Source: Nephrocerus scutellatus (lineage: Eukaryota; Arthropoda; Insecta; Diptera; Pipunculidae). From it: 64,000 bases of DNA. The DNA lies in the NCBI GenBank assembly GCA_947095585.1, contig OX352761.1:35121777-35185776 (forward strand). Direction: 5' to 3'. Below are positions 10,601 through 18,689 of this stretch, one piece after another. The first letter of the stretch is position 1, and each line of letters begins with the position of its first letter. The notes under the pieces were generated by a model. That model saw only the letters and a list, made by a program, of their open reading frames with translations, was not told the DNA's origin and searched no databases. The position numbers and the translations under genes were made by a program.

Positions 10601-12639
10601 AGACTTGGGTGCTTAGCAAAAAGCATTCTGACCTCTTAGCCGCGTTCGAGAGAAAAGTCTTACGGAGAATTGTTGGTCCCGTATGTGAGGAAGGACGATT
10701 CCGGAGACTCTATAATGATGAGATCTACGAGCGTTACCGCGATGTCGACATCGTGAAGAAAATTAAGCTCGGTAGGCTCCGGTGGGCAGGACACCTAGCT
10801 CGCATGAGCGAAGACGATCCTGCTCGGAAAGTCCTTTGCGGTAGGATTTATGGAACACGACAGCGAGGCCGGCCAAGCCTACGCTGGAAGGATGGCGTAG
10901 ACCAGGACGCTGAGAGTTTAGGGATGCCAAACTGGATGACATCGGCTCGAAATTGGGACCCTGTGGAGAGACTTTTTGCGGGAGGCCAGGACCGGACCCC
11001 GGTTGTAGAGCCAAATATGATGATGATGATTGAGGATTCAACACCCTTGTTTCTGGCATGTGATTAAATCATGTCTTCGATTTTGTCTGTCAGCTCGTGC
11101 AGCGCTGTTTCTGTTGATTTTCCAGTCTGATATGCATGCTGGTTGGAGTACAGTAGATTTTATGTAGTGGCCTAATAACTTCTCCATGGATTTAAGTAAA
11201 AATGATGATAGGCTAATTGGTCTATAGTAAGAAAATCATCTCCCCAGCACCTTGGAACGTATTCTAAGCTGTAGCTGCTTTGTAGAGTTTCACAAGCAGA
11301 GATTCTATCTGATGGAGGCCACGTTGCAACAGAATTGGGTAGACCCCTTCTCCCACAAAATTCTCTCCAGCTTTTACGTTTGTTGCTTCTTAGTGCCGCG
11401 TTGTATTTGGTAGGGAAAGATCGATTTGCTGTCCAAATATTTGTTCGTTTGGCCATGTTGAACAGTTTACGAACTGTGTCGTTTACTGTGGAGTCTAGAT
11501 CGGCAATCGAGCTTATTCGGGTACTAATACCAGTCAAGTTTGTTTGCAGTGTGTCTTGAAGACTTGCCAGTTGATATATTTGGAGGTTCTTATAATGGAT
11601 TGAACCCTTTTGGGAGTTTCTACATTGCATCACTCCCCACTTTATTTATAACTATGTTAACAGATAGGCAGTAGTTAGGGAGTAACGCACCTCTTGTGTT
11701 TGTGTCGGTGCTTCCCCAGACTACATGGTGTGCATTTGCGTCGCATCCGATCACAAATTTTTGGTTGTGAGCTAGGCAGTACTCAACGAAGCTCTGTGTT
11801 GTTTTTGGTGGTGATTCTTCATCATCACCTGGGAAATAGGCAGCGGCAAAGTTGATGATGCTCCTGCTGCTATGAGTTGTGTGCGTCTCTAAAGAGATCG
11901 CGGTTATGTCTCTGGAAATAACACTAAATAAATAAATTGATAGCACTCGTTTTTAAATGTTTGCGCTTTATATAAATTGTTAAAAACTAAAAGTCACATT
12001 CCTTTTATCATCACCTTTCAACTATGTACTTTGTATGCCTTGACTTTGTTGTGTCATCTTGTTGCAAATGTTGTTATTTTGACTTATTTTAAAATCAAAG
12101 TCGCCTATATGACTCTCACAATTATTACTTCAAATATTAATAAACTTATTAAACAATCTCCTACAAACATAATATTAGTTTTCGTTTCTTTTTTCATTCT
12201 CTCAGGTTTTCACCAATTTTTCCTGCTGGGCACCAATTGCATTTTTCGGCTTAACAGCGTTAGCTGGGTATCCCTTAATAAATGTGACAAAATCAAAAAT
12301 ACTTCTCGTTTTTTTCTATCCCTTGAACTCATGTGCAGATCCGTATCTGTATGCCATACTAACATCGCAATATCGACACGATTTGTACGTTCTGCTGTCA
12401 AGGTATCTTTCAATGTATGGATGTGAGACTCACAGAAAACTATTTGCTCTGTTTATTTTATTAGGTTTGGAATTTGCAAGCAAAATGCTCTTAAATACAA
12501 AGGCAGCGTCTCGTTACCAGCTACAAATGCGTCCTACCACATTACATCTATCCAGAGAAACAATTCACTCAACCCAAATACTCAGCTAGAGACACCTGAA
12601 ATTCAGCTTATGCTGGTGCAGACCGAAGACTTTGTATAA
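3742..12639 (+). CDS. Lgr1: Leucine-rich-repeat GPCR, glycoprotein hormone receptor type (Lgr1), 7TM half; six exons
   Basis: Exons 3742-3894, 3961-4106, 4196-4424, 4489-4684, 12206-12402 and 12465-12639 join with GT/AG borders into one frame of 364 residues ending at TAA 12637-12639. The hinge motif NPCEDVMG precedes TM1, as in vertebrate TSH/LH/FSH receptors. TM2 reads [19 protein letters not shown], the TM3 end is ERW (the variant of DRY typical of this family), ICLPME lies in extracellular loop 2, and TM7 holds NSCADPYLY in place of NPxxY. The C-tail starts [11 protein letters not shown]. The family is Gs-coupled and binds heterodimeric glycoprotein hormones (GPA2/GPB5 in insects) through an LRR ectodomain, whose exons lie upstream of the window. 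The KKMALLVFTNF junction and the absence of a bursicon-receptor-type sequence favour Lgr1 over rickets. All exons look intact. Confidence 0.9.
4685..5174 (+). other. Start of the large Lgr1 intron, no feature recognised
   Basis: AT-rich intron sequence between the donor at 4685 and repeat family A. A short open frame (4823-5101) has no recognisable similarity and lies in an intron, so I do not call it a gene. Confidence 0.5.
5175..5600 (-). repeat. Interspersed repeat family A, copy 2 (inverted)
   Basis: Reverse-complement match to copy 1: it opens with ATGGAGGTGTGGCCACAAC and carries CAACTTCCGGTTAGCCGATT and ATTCAGCCGTCTG before the CAGGCAGACAGA microsatellite. Family C sequence follows almost at once at 5605, one of three places where A and C are adjacent. 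Confidence 0.7.
5605..6282 (+). repeat. Family C minisatellite-bearing element, Lgr1 intron copy
   Basis: It opens with the family C head (AACCCATAAA, then TAAATTCTCTAATAG) and contains about five degenerate units of roughly 110-120 bp. Each unit holds a CGGAGATACACATGTGT-type box, AATTTGAAGAAAATCGGG, an A/T block and a GC-rich GGGCCC box. There is no coding capacity. A fragment of the 118-bp family H is embedded at about 6105-6225. Confidence 0.75.
6105..6225 (+). repeat. Fragment of 118-bp repeat family H
   Basis: The string from TTGTACCAGACTACTTGAGA to AGAGTCAATCCAGAAT matches the first part of the family H copy at 16061, including ACATGAAACAAAGCAATA. It is an isolated single unit, probably inserted in or fused with family C. 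Confidence 0.55.
6283..6612 (+). repeat. Interspersed repeat family B, copy 2
   Basis: Starts at AGTATATTACATAACGAGC and ends near TATAGCGTACGAAAC. It is the same family as 2476-2807 but has only one of the two internal direct repeats, so copies differ by that internal duplication. Confidence 0.7.
6613..6990 (+). repeat. Family C element, about three units
   Basis: Three successive units of about 110 bp with TTGTCCATCGGAGgTACAC-type boxes and GGGGCCCC(A/C)A GC boxes. The reverse strand gives a long open frame (7035-6628), but it is just the periodic repeat read through and not a gene. Confidence 0.75.
6991..7504. other. Unassigned intron sequence with a GGTCTTGC repeat and hairpin
   Basis: Between 7135 and 7235 the motif GGTCTTGC recurs several times and then meets its complement, giving a 12-bp stem (CTTGGTCTTGCA with TGCAAGACCAAG) around a short T-rich loop near 7196-7225. 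Nothing else is recognisable up to the LINE at 7505. Confidence 0.5.
7505..8596 (-). mobile_element. LOA/R1-like LINE, 3' half (RT end and RNase H)
   Basis: On the minus strand 8596-7505 reads as the end of reverse transcriptase, with [17 protein letters not shown] at about 8517, [14 protein letters not shown] near 8130 and a C-terminal RNase H domain ([10 protein letters not shown] near 7600, [10 protein letters not shown] near 7700). The palm motif is YADN, not YADD. Stops and frame changes occur throughout. It is the continuation of 11945-11038: the two halves were separated by a second LINE whose 12-bp target duplication is intact. About 50 residues around the expected RT motif before YADD are also missing at about 8560-8585. 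The RT plus RNase H order fits the I/R1/LOA group; the exact clade is uncertain. Confidence 0.82.
8585..8596 (+). repeat. Left target-site duplication of nested LINE
   Basis: ATGATTGAGGAT here is repeated exactly at 11026-11037 on the other side of the inserted LINE. Joining the outer sequence across one copy restores the reading of the split element (SSIIGW). Confidence 0.8.
8700..11010 (+). pseudogene. LINE ORF2: endonuclease end plus reverse transcriptase, frameshifted
   Basis: The endonuclease motif [17 protein letters not shown] lies at about 8800-8860. A linker and the RT domain follow in the frame from 8975: [16 protein letters not shown] (about 9530), [20 protein letters not shown] (about 9676) and a GFIPG box. 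Near 9830 the frame shifts by one base; the second part (9814-11025) carries [29 protein letters not shown] and the palm motif YADN at 10210-10221, where the family normally has YADD. The C-terminal region has [14 protein letters not shown] and [11 protein letters not shown]. The frameshift and the Asp-to-Asn change in the catalytic pair make this copy inactive. Confidence 0.85.
11026..11037 (+). repeat. Right target-site duplication of nested LINE
   Basis: Second copy of ATGATTGAGGAT; it follows directly on the ATG-repeat tail of the inserted LINE, so the tail/duplication border is ambiguous by a few bases. Confidence 0.8.
11038..11945 (-). mobile_element. LOA/R1-like LINE, 5' half (endonuclease, linker, RT start)
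   Basis: Read from 11945 down, the minus strand gives an apurinic-type endonuclease domain ([19 protein letters not shown] and [16 protein letters not shown], about 11860-11700). A linker with WREFCGRRG follows, then the start of RT ([18 protein letters not shown] near 11220, then [20 protein letters not shown] near 11120). Several frame changes separate these blocks. It is the upstream half of the element continued at 8596. Confidence 0.82.
12206..12639 (+). CDS. Lgr1: Lgr1 terminal exons: TM6, TM7 and cytoplasmic tail
   Basis: Exon 12206-12402 starts in phase 0 after an acceptor CTCTCAG and codes [20 protein letters not shown] (TM6) and [20 protein letters not shown] (TM7). A 62-bp intron follows; exon 12465-12639 then codes the tail, beginning with the split Arg of LLSRFGICK. 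The tail is about 58 residues, rich in Asn/Thr/Gln, with no frameshift. Possible poly(A) signals are an ATTAAA-like hexamer near 12871 and AATAAA near 13119. Confidence 0.9.
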
Positions 12640-13212
12640 TATATATATATAAGATAAACTCGTATGTACTGTTTTTTATTTTTTCAAATCAAAATATAGG
12701 TAATTGTAATTATGTAGAAGTTTATCAATTTTTCAAATGTATTTATGTAATAATTATGACCAAAAAGTCTAATTCAAAAAGTATATGCAAATGTAATATT
12801 TTTACAATGTTTTTCAAATGTGTTTTAAAAAAACTACAGATATCAAAAACTTTTTTTTAGTAAACAGTTACAATTAAAGTATTCGTTACAGACAGTTATA
12901 GCTCTTAGCTTCATGGTGTCTCGTGCGTGTATGGTGTATACGCTTTGTTTTCGAAGTGGACCTCTGAAAGTAGAGCATTTAGAATATCGTTAAGGGTGGC
13001 AATTTATTTTTATACATTTATCTATATTTGATAAAAAAAAAAATATTTTTGAAATACCACTTTACTTCAAATATAACCAAAAAAGTGCGAAAGAAGATCT
13101 TGGTATCTGCAATAGCTGGAATAAAACTGTTTATCAAATGGGATAGATTGAAACGCGACCATACTTCCTATTGAGTATACATATTTTGGATTCTTGTTTT
13201 TGGTAATATAAA
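12640..13212 (+). other. Lgr1 3' flank, no further gene seen
   Basis: AT-rich sequence with TA microsatellite (12641-12650) and candidate poly(A) hexamers. No repeat family from elsewhere in the window is recognised until 13213. Confidence 0.5.
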
Positions 13213-14185
13213 TAAAACAACCCATAAAAATTAAAATTTTTCTAATCGGGAATACACAATGTGCACTTTTTCACTACCAAATTTTTACAAAAAGTGTTGT
13301 CCATCGGAGATACACATGCATATAAAATTTGAAGAAATTCGGGTAAATTTTGTAAACTATTTGTATGGGTGCCCGAGGCCGAGGTGCCCCAAATTTTAAT
13401 AGATATATATATATAAAAATCTCGTGTCATGGTGTTTGGGGCTCAACTACTCCGAAACGGCTTGACCGATTGTTATGAAACTTTTTATGTATATTTAGTA
13501 GGTATGAGAATAGGTTTTAAAGTGAAAAATAAAATACCGCTTGGTTAAAAAAAAAATAATAAAAAAAATTTTGAGAACGACTGGACTGATTTGGCTATAG
13601 TCCGAACATTGTTTTTGTGGTAGTATTTATGGAACGATTTGGCTCAAATTTACACCATATAATATTTAAATAAAAAGAAAGTCGTTGACAAAATTTGGAC
13701 CGTGGGCGTGGCGTCAGTGGGCTGGAGGTCAGTGGGCGGTGGTCAGCGGGATGGGGCAGCCGGGAAACGCGGGTGTAAGTGGGCGTGGCATCAGTGGAAT
13801 GGGGCAGCCGGGAAACGCGGATGTAAGTGGGCGTGGCGTCAGTGGGTGTGAGGTCAGTGGGTCAGTGTGTATGAGGTCAATGGGTGGGTGGTCAGTGGAC
13901 GGGAGGTCAGCGGGCGGGAGGTCAGTGGGCGGGGTCAGTGGGATAGGGCAGCCGGGAAACGCGGGTGTAAGTGGGCGTGGCGTCAGTGGGCGGGTAGCAA
14001 AGCGCCCGGGAACAGCTAGTATATACATATATAGATATATTGCCATGGGAAATACATATGTGTGCAAAGTTTGAATAAAATCGGACTTTAGGAAGTATTT
14101 TAAGAATTGATCACAAGACTCTGTCCACCAGCCAGACAGCCAGCCAGCCACGGGCACGCAAAGTTAATATAGAGAATTTAAAAAG
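13213..14185 (+). repeat. Family C element interrupted by a Helitron
   Basis: The head AACCCATAAAAATTAAAA lies at 13213 and the tail CACGGGCACGCAAAGTTAAT, followed by AGAGAATTTAAAA, ends near 14185. Between them are two minisatellite units, then the 617-bp Helitron at 13403-14019, then the closing unit. Terminal sequences TAAATTCTCTAAT and ATAGAGAATTTA are roughly inverted, suggesting subterminal inverted repeats. Confidence 0.75.
13403..14019 (+). mobile_element. Non-autonomous Helitron with GC-rich internal repeats
   Basis: It begins with a TATATATATATAAAAATCTC-type 5' end, then CGAAACGGCTTGACCGATTG, and ends in GCGCCCGGGAACAGCTAG followed by T, matching the CTRR/T terminus of Helitrons with a GC hairpin just inside. 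The second half is a tandem of GTGGGCGTGGCGTCA and GGGGCAGCCGGGAAACGCGG blocks. An open frame of 129 codons across it is only the glycine-rich reading of these repeats. There is no Rep/helicase, so it depends on an autonomous partner. Confidence 0.75.
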
Positions 14186-14665
14186 CAAAAAAGCAACCCA
14201 TAAAAATTTAAATTTTTCGTGTAAATTCTCTTATCGGGAATACACAATGTGCCGTTTGAATAAAATCAGGTAAATTTTTTAAAATTTTTGTGAGAGAGCC
14301 CCACGACCCCGGGGCCATTTCAGTACCAAATTTTTTTGTCCATCGGAGATACACATGCATAAAACATTTGAAGAAAATCGGGTACTATTTTTAAAAAATT
14401 TGTATGGGTGCAACCCATCCCCCCCAACCACCAACCCACTGGGCCCGATCACTTACAAATTTTTACAGAAAGTGTTGTCCGACCCTGAGGCCCGAGGTGC
14501 CTCAAATTAATAGAAAGTATTGTCAGGGCAAATACACATGTGTGCCAAATTTGAATAAAATCGGACTTTAGGAAGTATGTTTAAAATTGATCACAAGATT
14601 CTGCCAGCCAGCCAGCCAGCCAGCCACGGGCACGCGAAGTTAATATAGAGAATTTAAAAATACGA
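14186..14665 (+). repeat. Family C element, complete short copy
   Basis: Head AGCAACCCATAAAAATTTAA, about three units, a CCAGCCAGCCAGCCAG microsatellite and the tail CACGGGCACGCGAAGTTAAT, then AGAGAATTTAAAA at 14665. It lies directly behind the previous copy, head to tail. Confidence 0.75.
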
Positions 14666-14989
14666 GTCAAGCTTTCGGCGTTTTTTCATATTGAACTAAA
14701 ATTAAATTTAGTTCATTAAAAAATACTTATATTTTAGTTTATTGTTAAGTAGTTTTTTATGGCGTAACTAACGTTTAAAAAAAACAGTAAAAAAGGGTGA
14801 AAAAAACTATTTTTTCCCAAAATTTACCAGAAATGCTGCTTTTGTTTCATCTAGGGTCTTGTAGATAGCGCCTTGGGTCATATGGTTCGATGCTGTATTC
14901 ATGCGAAATTTTTCCCGTTAGCTTTAATTGTTTCTATTTACATAAATATAATGACGCGTGGTATATGTCCCAGAAAAACCTGACTTAAC
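14666..14989. other. Unassigned AT-rich spacer
   Basis: No coding or repeat similarity recognised. It may include the 3' untranslated part of the mariner remnant that follows on the minus strand. Confidence 0.4.
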
Positions 14990-15260
14990 AAAAAAAAACA
15001 TTTTTGGAGAAAAAAAAATATTTTTATTTCTCAACAGTTCTTTTAGCTTGATATACTTTTCCAAGCGATGTTCATATCGAAGCTTATCCTGGTAATAGTG
15101 AGACCCGTCGAGCTCCCCAAAGTGGTCATCAACCGCTGAATCCACCTCTTCATTAGTGGCAAAACTTTTACCACCAAGCTATTTTTTCAAGTTTGCAAAG
15201 AGTTTGGTGAATAGGGTGCCTAAGGAAGGAATTCGAACTTTAACTCTTTGATTATGGCCA
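14990..15260 (-). pseudogene. Mariner transposase C-terminal remnant
   Basis: On the minus strand the translation gives KELKFEFLP followed by APYSPN (the PYSPDLAPSD region of mariner), then LGGKSFATNEEVDSAVDDHF and a C-terminal YYQDKLRYEHRLEKYIKLK. This is the standard end of a classical mariner transposase. It has a stop after FEFLP and frame changes. A weak continuation may extend upstream toward 15540, but I could not confirm the first two catalytic residues. Confidence 0.72.
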
Positions 15261-15550
15261 TTTTTGCTGAAACAAGTTCGCGTAAGTTCGGATGTTGTTT
15301 TTTCTAAAAAACGCAAAATCTCGGCTTAATTTTTGTGTAACATCGCCGAAAACTCGATTGAAGCATCTCCACGACGCTGTTTTTGTACCGTTCTTAGAAA
15401 ACACGGCACACATCTTGCGCACAGCTTTCACAAGTCCAAATTTTCAGTCAATATGTGATGTACAGAATTTTTTAATGCCTACCATATCTGCATGCTTACA
15501 CACTTACAGTCAACGGTCATCCAATACTATTTTGTAGATTTTATTCACCA

Positions 15551-15715
15551 CTAGCGGATATACCCGACGTTTCCCGGCAGCCCCATTCCCCTGAGTTCAA
15601 CCCGACTGACCATCCGCCAACTGACCCCCTCCACTCAATGACCACTTCAGACACCTAGAAAACTATAGAATCGACATTTATATCGGCAATATATATATAT
15701 ATATATATAGGTATA
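15551..15715 (-). mobile_element. Helitron fragment (inverted), 3' end and part of 5' end
   Basis: Begins with CTAG preceded by A (the reverse complement of a CTAG/T end), then GACGTTTCCCGGCAGCCCCA and GACTGACCATCCGCC repeats, and ends in a long TA run. It is the same family as 13403-14019 with a large internal deletion. Confidence 0.6.
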
Positions 15716-16060
15716 CGTGTTCGAATCGTGAGTTATAGTCGAGAGTTTATACAAAAATCCCATGGAAAAAAGCACTTTCAGTTTTACCCGAATTTTCCAA
15801 ATTTTTAGGGCAACTTTTCCAATTTTTCTTTCCGTATGAAACTTATTCCGGCTATGACCAACAATTTAAAATAAACTTTTGCGACTACTATTATACTAAA
15901 ATAGTTTATATGGGGATATTTTGTATAAATTTATTTTCTGGTATTTGCAAGGTGGTTCTTTGGTTAATTCTCCAAGAATAAAACCTTCTAGAAACTGTTG
16001 ATTAAGTATAAATAGCCCATATTTTCTCGCGATAGTGGGCAGTGGGAATAGGTTAGTGGG
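15716..16060. other. Unassigned spacer
   Basis: No coding or repeat similarity recognised apart from a TA run at its left edge. Confidence 0.4.
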
Positions 16061-16575
16061 AATTGTTCCAGACTACTTGAGACAATAATACCCATTTCGT
16101 CAGATAAAACATGAAACAAAGCAATACCAGAGTCAATACAGAATCTTAAATTGCTTTGTTCCAGAAATTCCAGACCATAGTGATAATATTCCAGAATTTC
16201 CATAGGAAGAAGTCTAATAGTCGCATCTTAATCCCACATACCTAATTTTATACGAATCGCTTAAGGAATTGCTTGGTCCACCAAATTCCAGACCCTATTG
16301 GCCCTATCCCAGAATTTCCATAGGAACAAGTCTTATGGTGTATCTTAGTCCTACATACCGAACTTCATACGAATCGATTCAGAAATTGCTTAGTTCAAAA
16401 AATTCTAGTTCCTCATGACCAAATCCCATTGGATATTAAAAAACGTCACTTAAAATCTTTAAAAAAAGTTACTTAACATCTGTTAAAAACGTAACATTTA
16501 ACATCCGACTTTTTGAACACGTACCCCTTAAACCTTGTAGTAACACGTTGTCACGTCAAAACGACATTTTCCTAC
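16061..16575 (+). repeat. 118-bp repeat family H, dispersed copy
   Basis: Three diverged 118-bp-type units (TTGCTTTGTTCCAGAAATTC and CAGAATTTCCATAGGAA boxes) are followed by a tail with short AACGTnACATTTAACAT repeats and ACCTTGTAGTnACACGTTG. The same units and the same tail occur in the same order at 50590-51900, so this is a dispersed element with a definite 3' tail and not a purely local satellite. Confidence 0.7.
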
Positions 16576-16589
16576 ATAAGGATGTTCAT

Positions 16590-16995
16590 CGGTGTACTCA
16601 CGTCTTTGTAAGACACGATGCTGTTCGCTCAGCTCTTCAGTAACCTTACGATGGTCCATTTGAAATTATTAGGCGTTATGAAAAGTATTTTGTCGTCCAG
16701 CTAAACAACCGAACTTCAAAAATATCAATAGACCGGTTAAAGCCAGCCTTCTTTACCGAAGATGAATTGAACGCTCAAACATCAACGCAGTCGACGACCC
16801 ATCAGTTGCCGTCAGCATTAACGCAGTCATCGAGTCAACAGTTACAACCGCAACCAATGCGATCAAAGAGTCATAGCTCTGAGGCACTGCAAACACAGCC
16901 GCATCCTAGTAGCTCACATAGTAACAATACGACGATATGTTTCACAATCGGGCAGGATCGTTAGACAGAAAGTCAGACTGAATTTGTAGTTGATA
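16590..16995 (+). pseudogene. Ty3/gypsy pol 3' end (integrase C-terminal GPY-like module)
   Basis: The frame reads FVRHDAVRSAL, then PYDGPFEIIRRYEKYFVVQL, SKISIDRLKPAFFTEDEL and a Gln/Ser/Thr-rich tail, the usual end of gypsy pol with the PYDGP (GPY) motif. One stop interrupts it after SALQ. The rest of the element upstream is missing. An LTR-like sequence follows at 17067. Confidence 0.72.
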
Positions 16996-17066
16996 ATACC
17001 TATAAAGTACGTTGAATTTTATAATTTTGTTTTTATAATACCGACTTTCAGTCTGGCGGCGGAGTA

Positions 17067-17280
17067 ATGTGGCAACTCGATATTACACGCGATACAACAC
17101 TTACGCACGCGACTATGTAGTAGATGTGCGTCAACATTTTCGCACCCGACTGTAAGTTTTTTGACAAGAGGGTGAAAAAGAATTATTCGAGTGCCTGTGA
17201 TGTTAGCGTTCATTATTTTTTCCTTTTACTTGTTCTATATTAAATTATTTTAAATAAATTAATTAATAACAATATTCAAA
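17067..17280 (+). repeat. Candidate 3' LTR behind the gypsy fragment
   Basis: A purine-rich tract GGCGGCGGAG is followed by TAATGTGGCAACTCG, a plausible polypurine tract and LTR start. The stretch is AT-rich toward its end, but the right border is not defined and no second LTR is available to confirm it. Confidence 0.35.
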
Positions 17281-17339
17281 TGTTGAAAAGTTCACTAAAA
17301 AGCATAGTAATCTGTTGTCACGTATTAATGACATGATGG

Positions 17340-17990
17340 ATACCTTATCAAAAGCTATAATTTTAAATACATTGGATCTGAAAGGCCGATACTGACAGGT
17401 AGCAATTCATTACGTCGACAAAGAGAAGACAATATTTACAACAGGTAACGGCGTATATCAAGTTTCTGTACTTCCGTTTCGTTTATGCATCGCTCCAACT
17501 ACATTCTAGCGGTCGATGGAACATGTTTAGCGTTAAAATGACCACGCAGCTTTAAGTGGATAATGCAGTTTAAGTAACCAGAGGGCAAGTGGCAAGATTG
17601 ATGCAAACACTGTATGCTTGGAGTGCAAACACTGTACAAGGCAAGAAAACAAGTAGTACTTTGAAGTAATTGCACCAATAAGACTAAAGGTTGAAGGTCA
17701 TTGGACAAAATAGCAGCTAAGAGAAGAACAAGGACGTGATGATTCAATTGCTCCAATATTTTAATTGATGAAGCACGAAGAAAGACCGCAGTGGCTTGAG
17801 ATTGCAACAGCAAATTCTACAGTAAAAAGTTACTGTGCTCATTGGCAATCATTGTAATTGGAAGATCACTACTTATAAGGCAGTGGGAATCTGCCGACGG
17901 TTGAAGCACCACTTAACAAATTTGGCTACAAACGAACCGTTGTGCGAGAAAATCATCTATGGAAAGTAAGCGGTGATCATGACAACAACA
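17340..17990 (+). pseudogene. Ty3/gypsy reverse transcriptase/RNase H remnant
   Basis: The translation shows LNTLDLKGRY, then QVAIHYVDKEKTIFTTGNGV and SVLPFRLCIAPTTF, the RT region before the catalytic YxDD. After a deletion it picks up an RNase H end (KWIMQF, RGQVARLMQTL) and a linker-like block (TVKSYCAHWQSL). Stops are frequent. It is a second, internally deleted gypsy copy next to the preceding fragment. Confidence 0.72.
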
Positions 17991-18073
17991 TTACATCATT
18001 AGTAGACCCAAAGAACATGAGAAAGAACGGACTGTTATGCGGAAGAACATTAGTTGAACTCCAGCCCAGGATA

Positions 18074-18191
18074 ATAATAATAATACAATTTTAATGCCGC
18101 GAGAGGTGGGACACCGTGAAAAAAAATGTGGTGTTACTGGGATTCAAACCACGAGCCATGCTCTTATCCATTGAGCCACGCGCCCACAATA
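18074..18191 (-). repeat. tRNA-derived SINE with 8-bp target duplication
   Basis: The minus strand begins GTGGGCGCGTGGCTCAATGG, with an A-box-like TGGCTCAATGG and a B-box-like GGTTTGAATCC spaced as in a tRNA promoter. It ends in a TTATTATTATTAT tail. CCAGGATA flanks it at 18066-18073 and 18192-18199. No acceptor stem or CCA-compatible fold is evident, so it is a retroposed element and not a functional tRNA gene. Confidence 0.7.
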
Positions 18192-18234
18192 CCAGGATAC
18201 CAGTGCGCCCTTACTGTGATAGTGAATGTTAGCC

Positions 18235-18520
18235 TATCACATTTTTACACAGACGGGTCAAAAACTGATGATGAAGTTGGAGGAGGTGTTTTCTCAAAAA
18301 TGCTAAATCTTAGTCTCTCTGTCCGTCTTCCTAATCACTGTAGTGTCTTTCAGGCTTGATCTTAGCCGAAGAGGAATGTCATATCCGCTAAGAATATACG
18401 CACCTTCTCGGATAGCCAAGCTGCGTTATAAAATTCCTGGAATCAGTCTCTACGAACTGCACTTAACTGCCGATCTTCGCTCAAGGAGATGGCGGAGTAG
18501 TTCAACATTCAACATTGAGT
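18235..18520 (+). pseudogene. LINE RNase H domain fragment
   Basis: HFYTDGSKTDDEVGGGVFS is the first acidic motif of a LINE-encoded RNase H; FQAELILAEE and a DSQAAL-like block follow in shifted frames. It matches the RNase H of the I/R1/LOA group, as in 7505-8596. Both flanks are unrelated. Confidence 0.65.
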
Positions 18521-18689
18521 GCCGGGGCAAACATGGAACTTTACTGCCACTTTTACCTGAAAATAGTTCATTAGGCATTCCTTTTCCTACATGTAAACTC
18601 TCTCTCTCTCTGTCTCTCAATCGCTGCGGTGCACGGACGTGCTGCACTTCAGCATGCGCGTTGTTGATTTAAAAGCAGAACAGCAAAAA

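Larger units (their letters stand above)
8597..11037 (+). mobile_element. RTE-like LINE inserted in the LOA/R1-like LINE
   Basis: A 2.4-kb non-LTR element, 5'-truncated within the endonuclease domain and ending in a short ATG-repeat tail. It is flanked by a 12-bp direct repeat, the hallmark of target-primed reverse transcription. Relatives of the same family lie at 2808-3551, 21430-22535, 28950-30705 (minus) and 35690-35900 (minus), so this family is one of the main LINEs of the window. The label RTE-like rests on overall organisation (no RNase H, short tail) and is less secure than the LINE call. Confidence 0.85.

Noticed and set aside
13685..14157. Glycine/proline-rich frames of 129 and 142 codons on opposite strands
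   Set aside because: Both are readings of the GC-rich tandem inside a non-autonomous Helitron.
15290..15540. Extension of the mariner remnant upstream of 15260
   Set aside because: Some residues look mariner-like on the minus strand, but I could not place either of the first two catalytic residues, so it is left out of the call.
18074..18191. Functional tRNA gene on the minus strand
   Set aside because: A and B boxes are present, but no acceptor-stem pairing is evident, and the tail plus flanking target duplication show a SINE.
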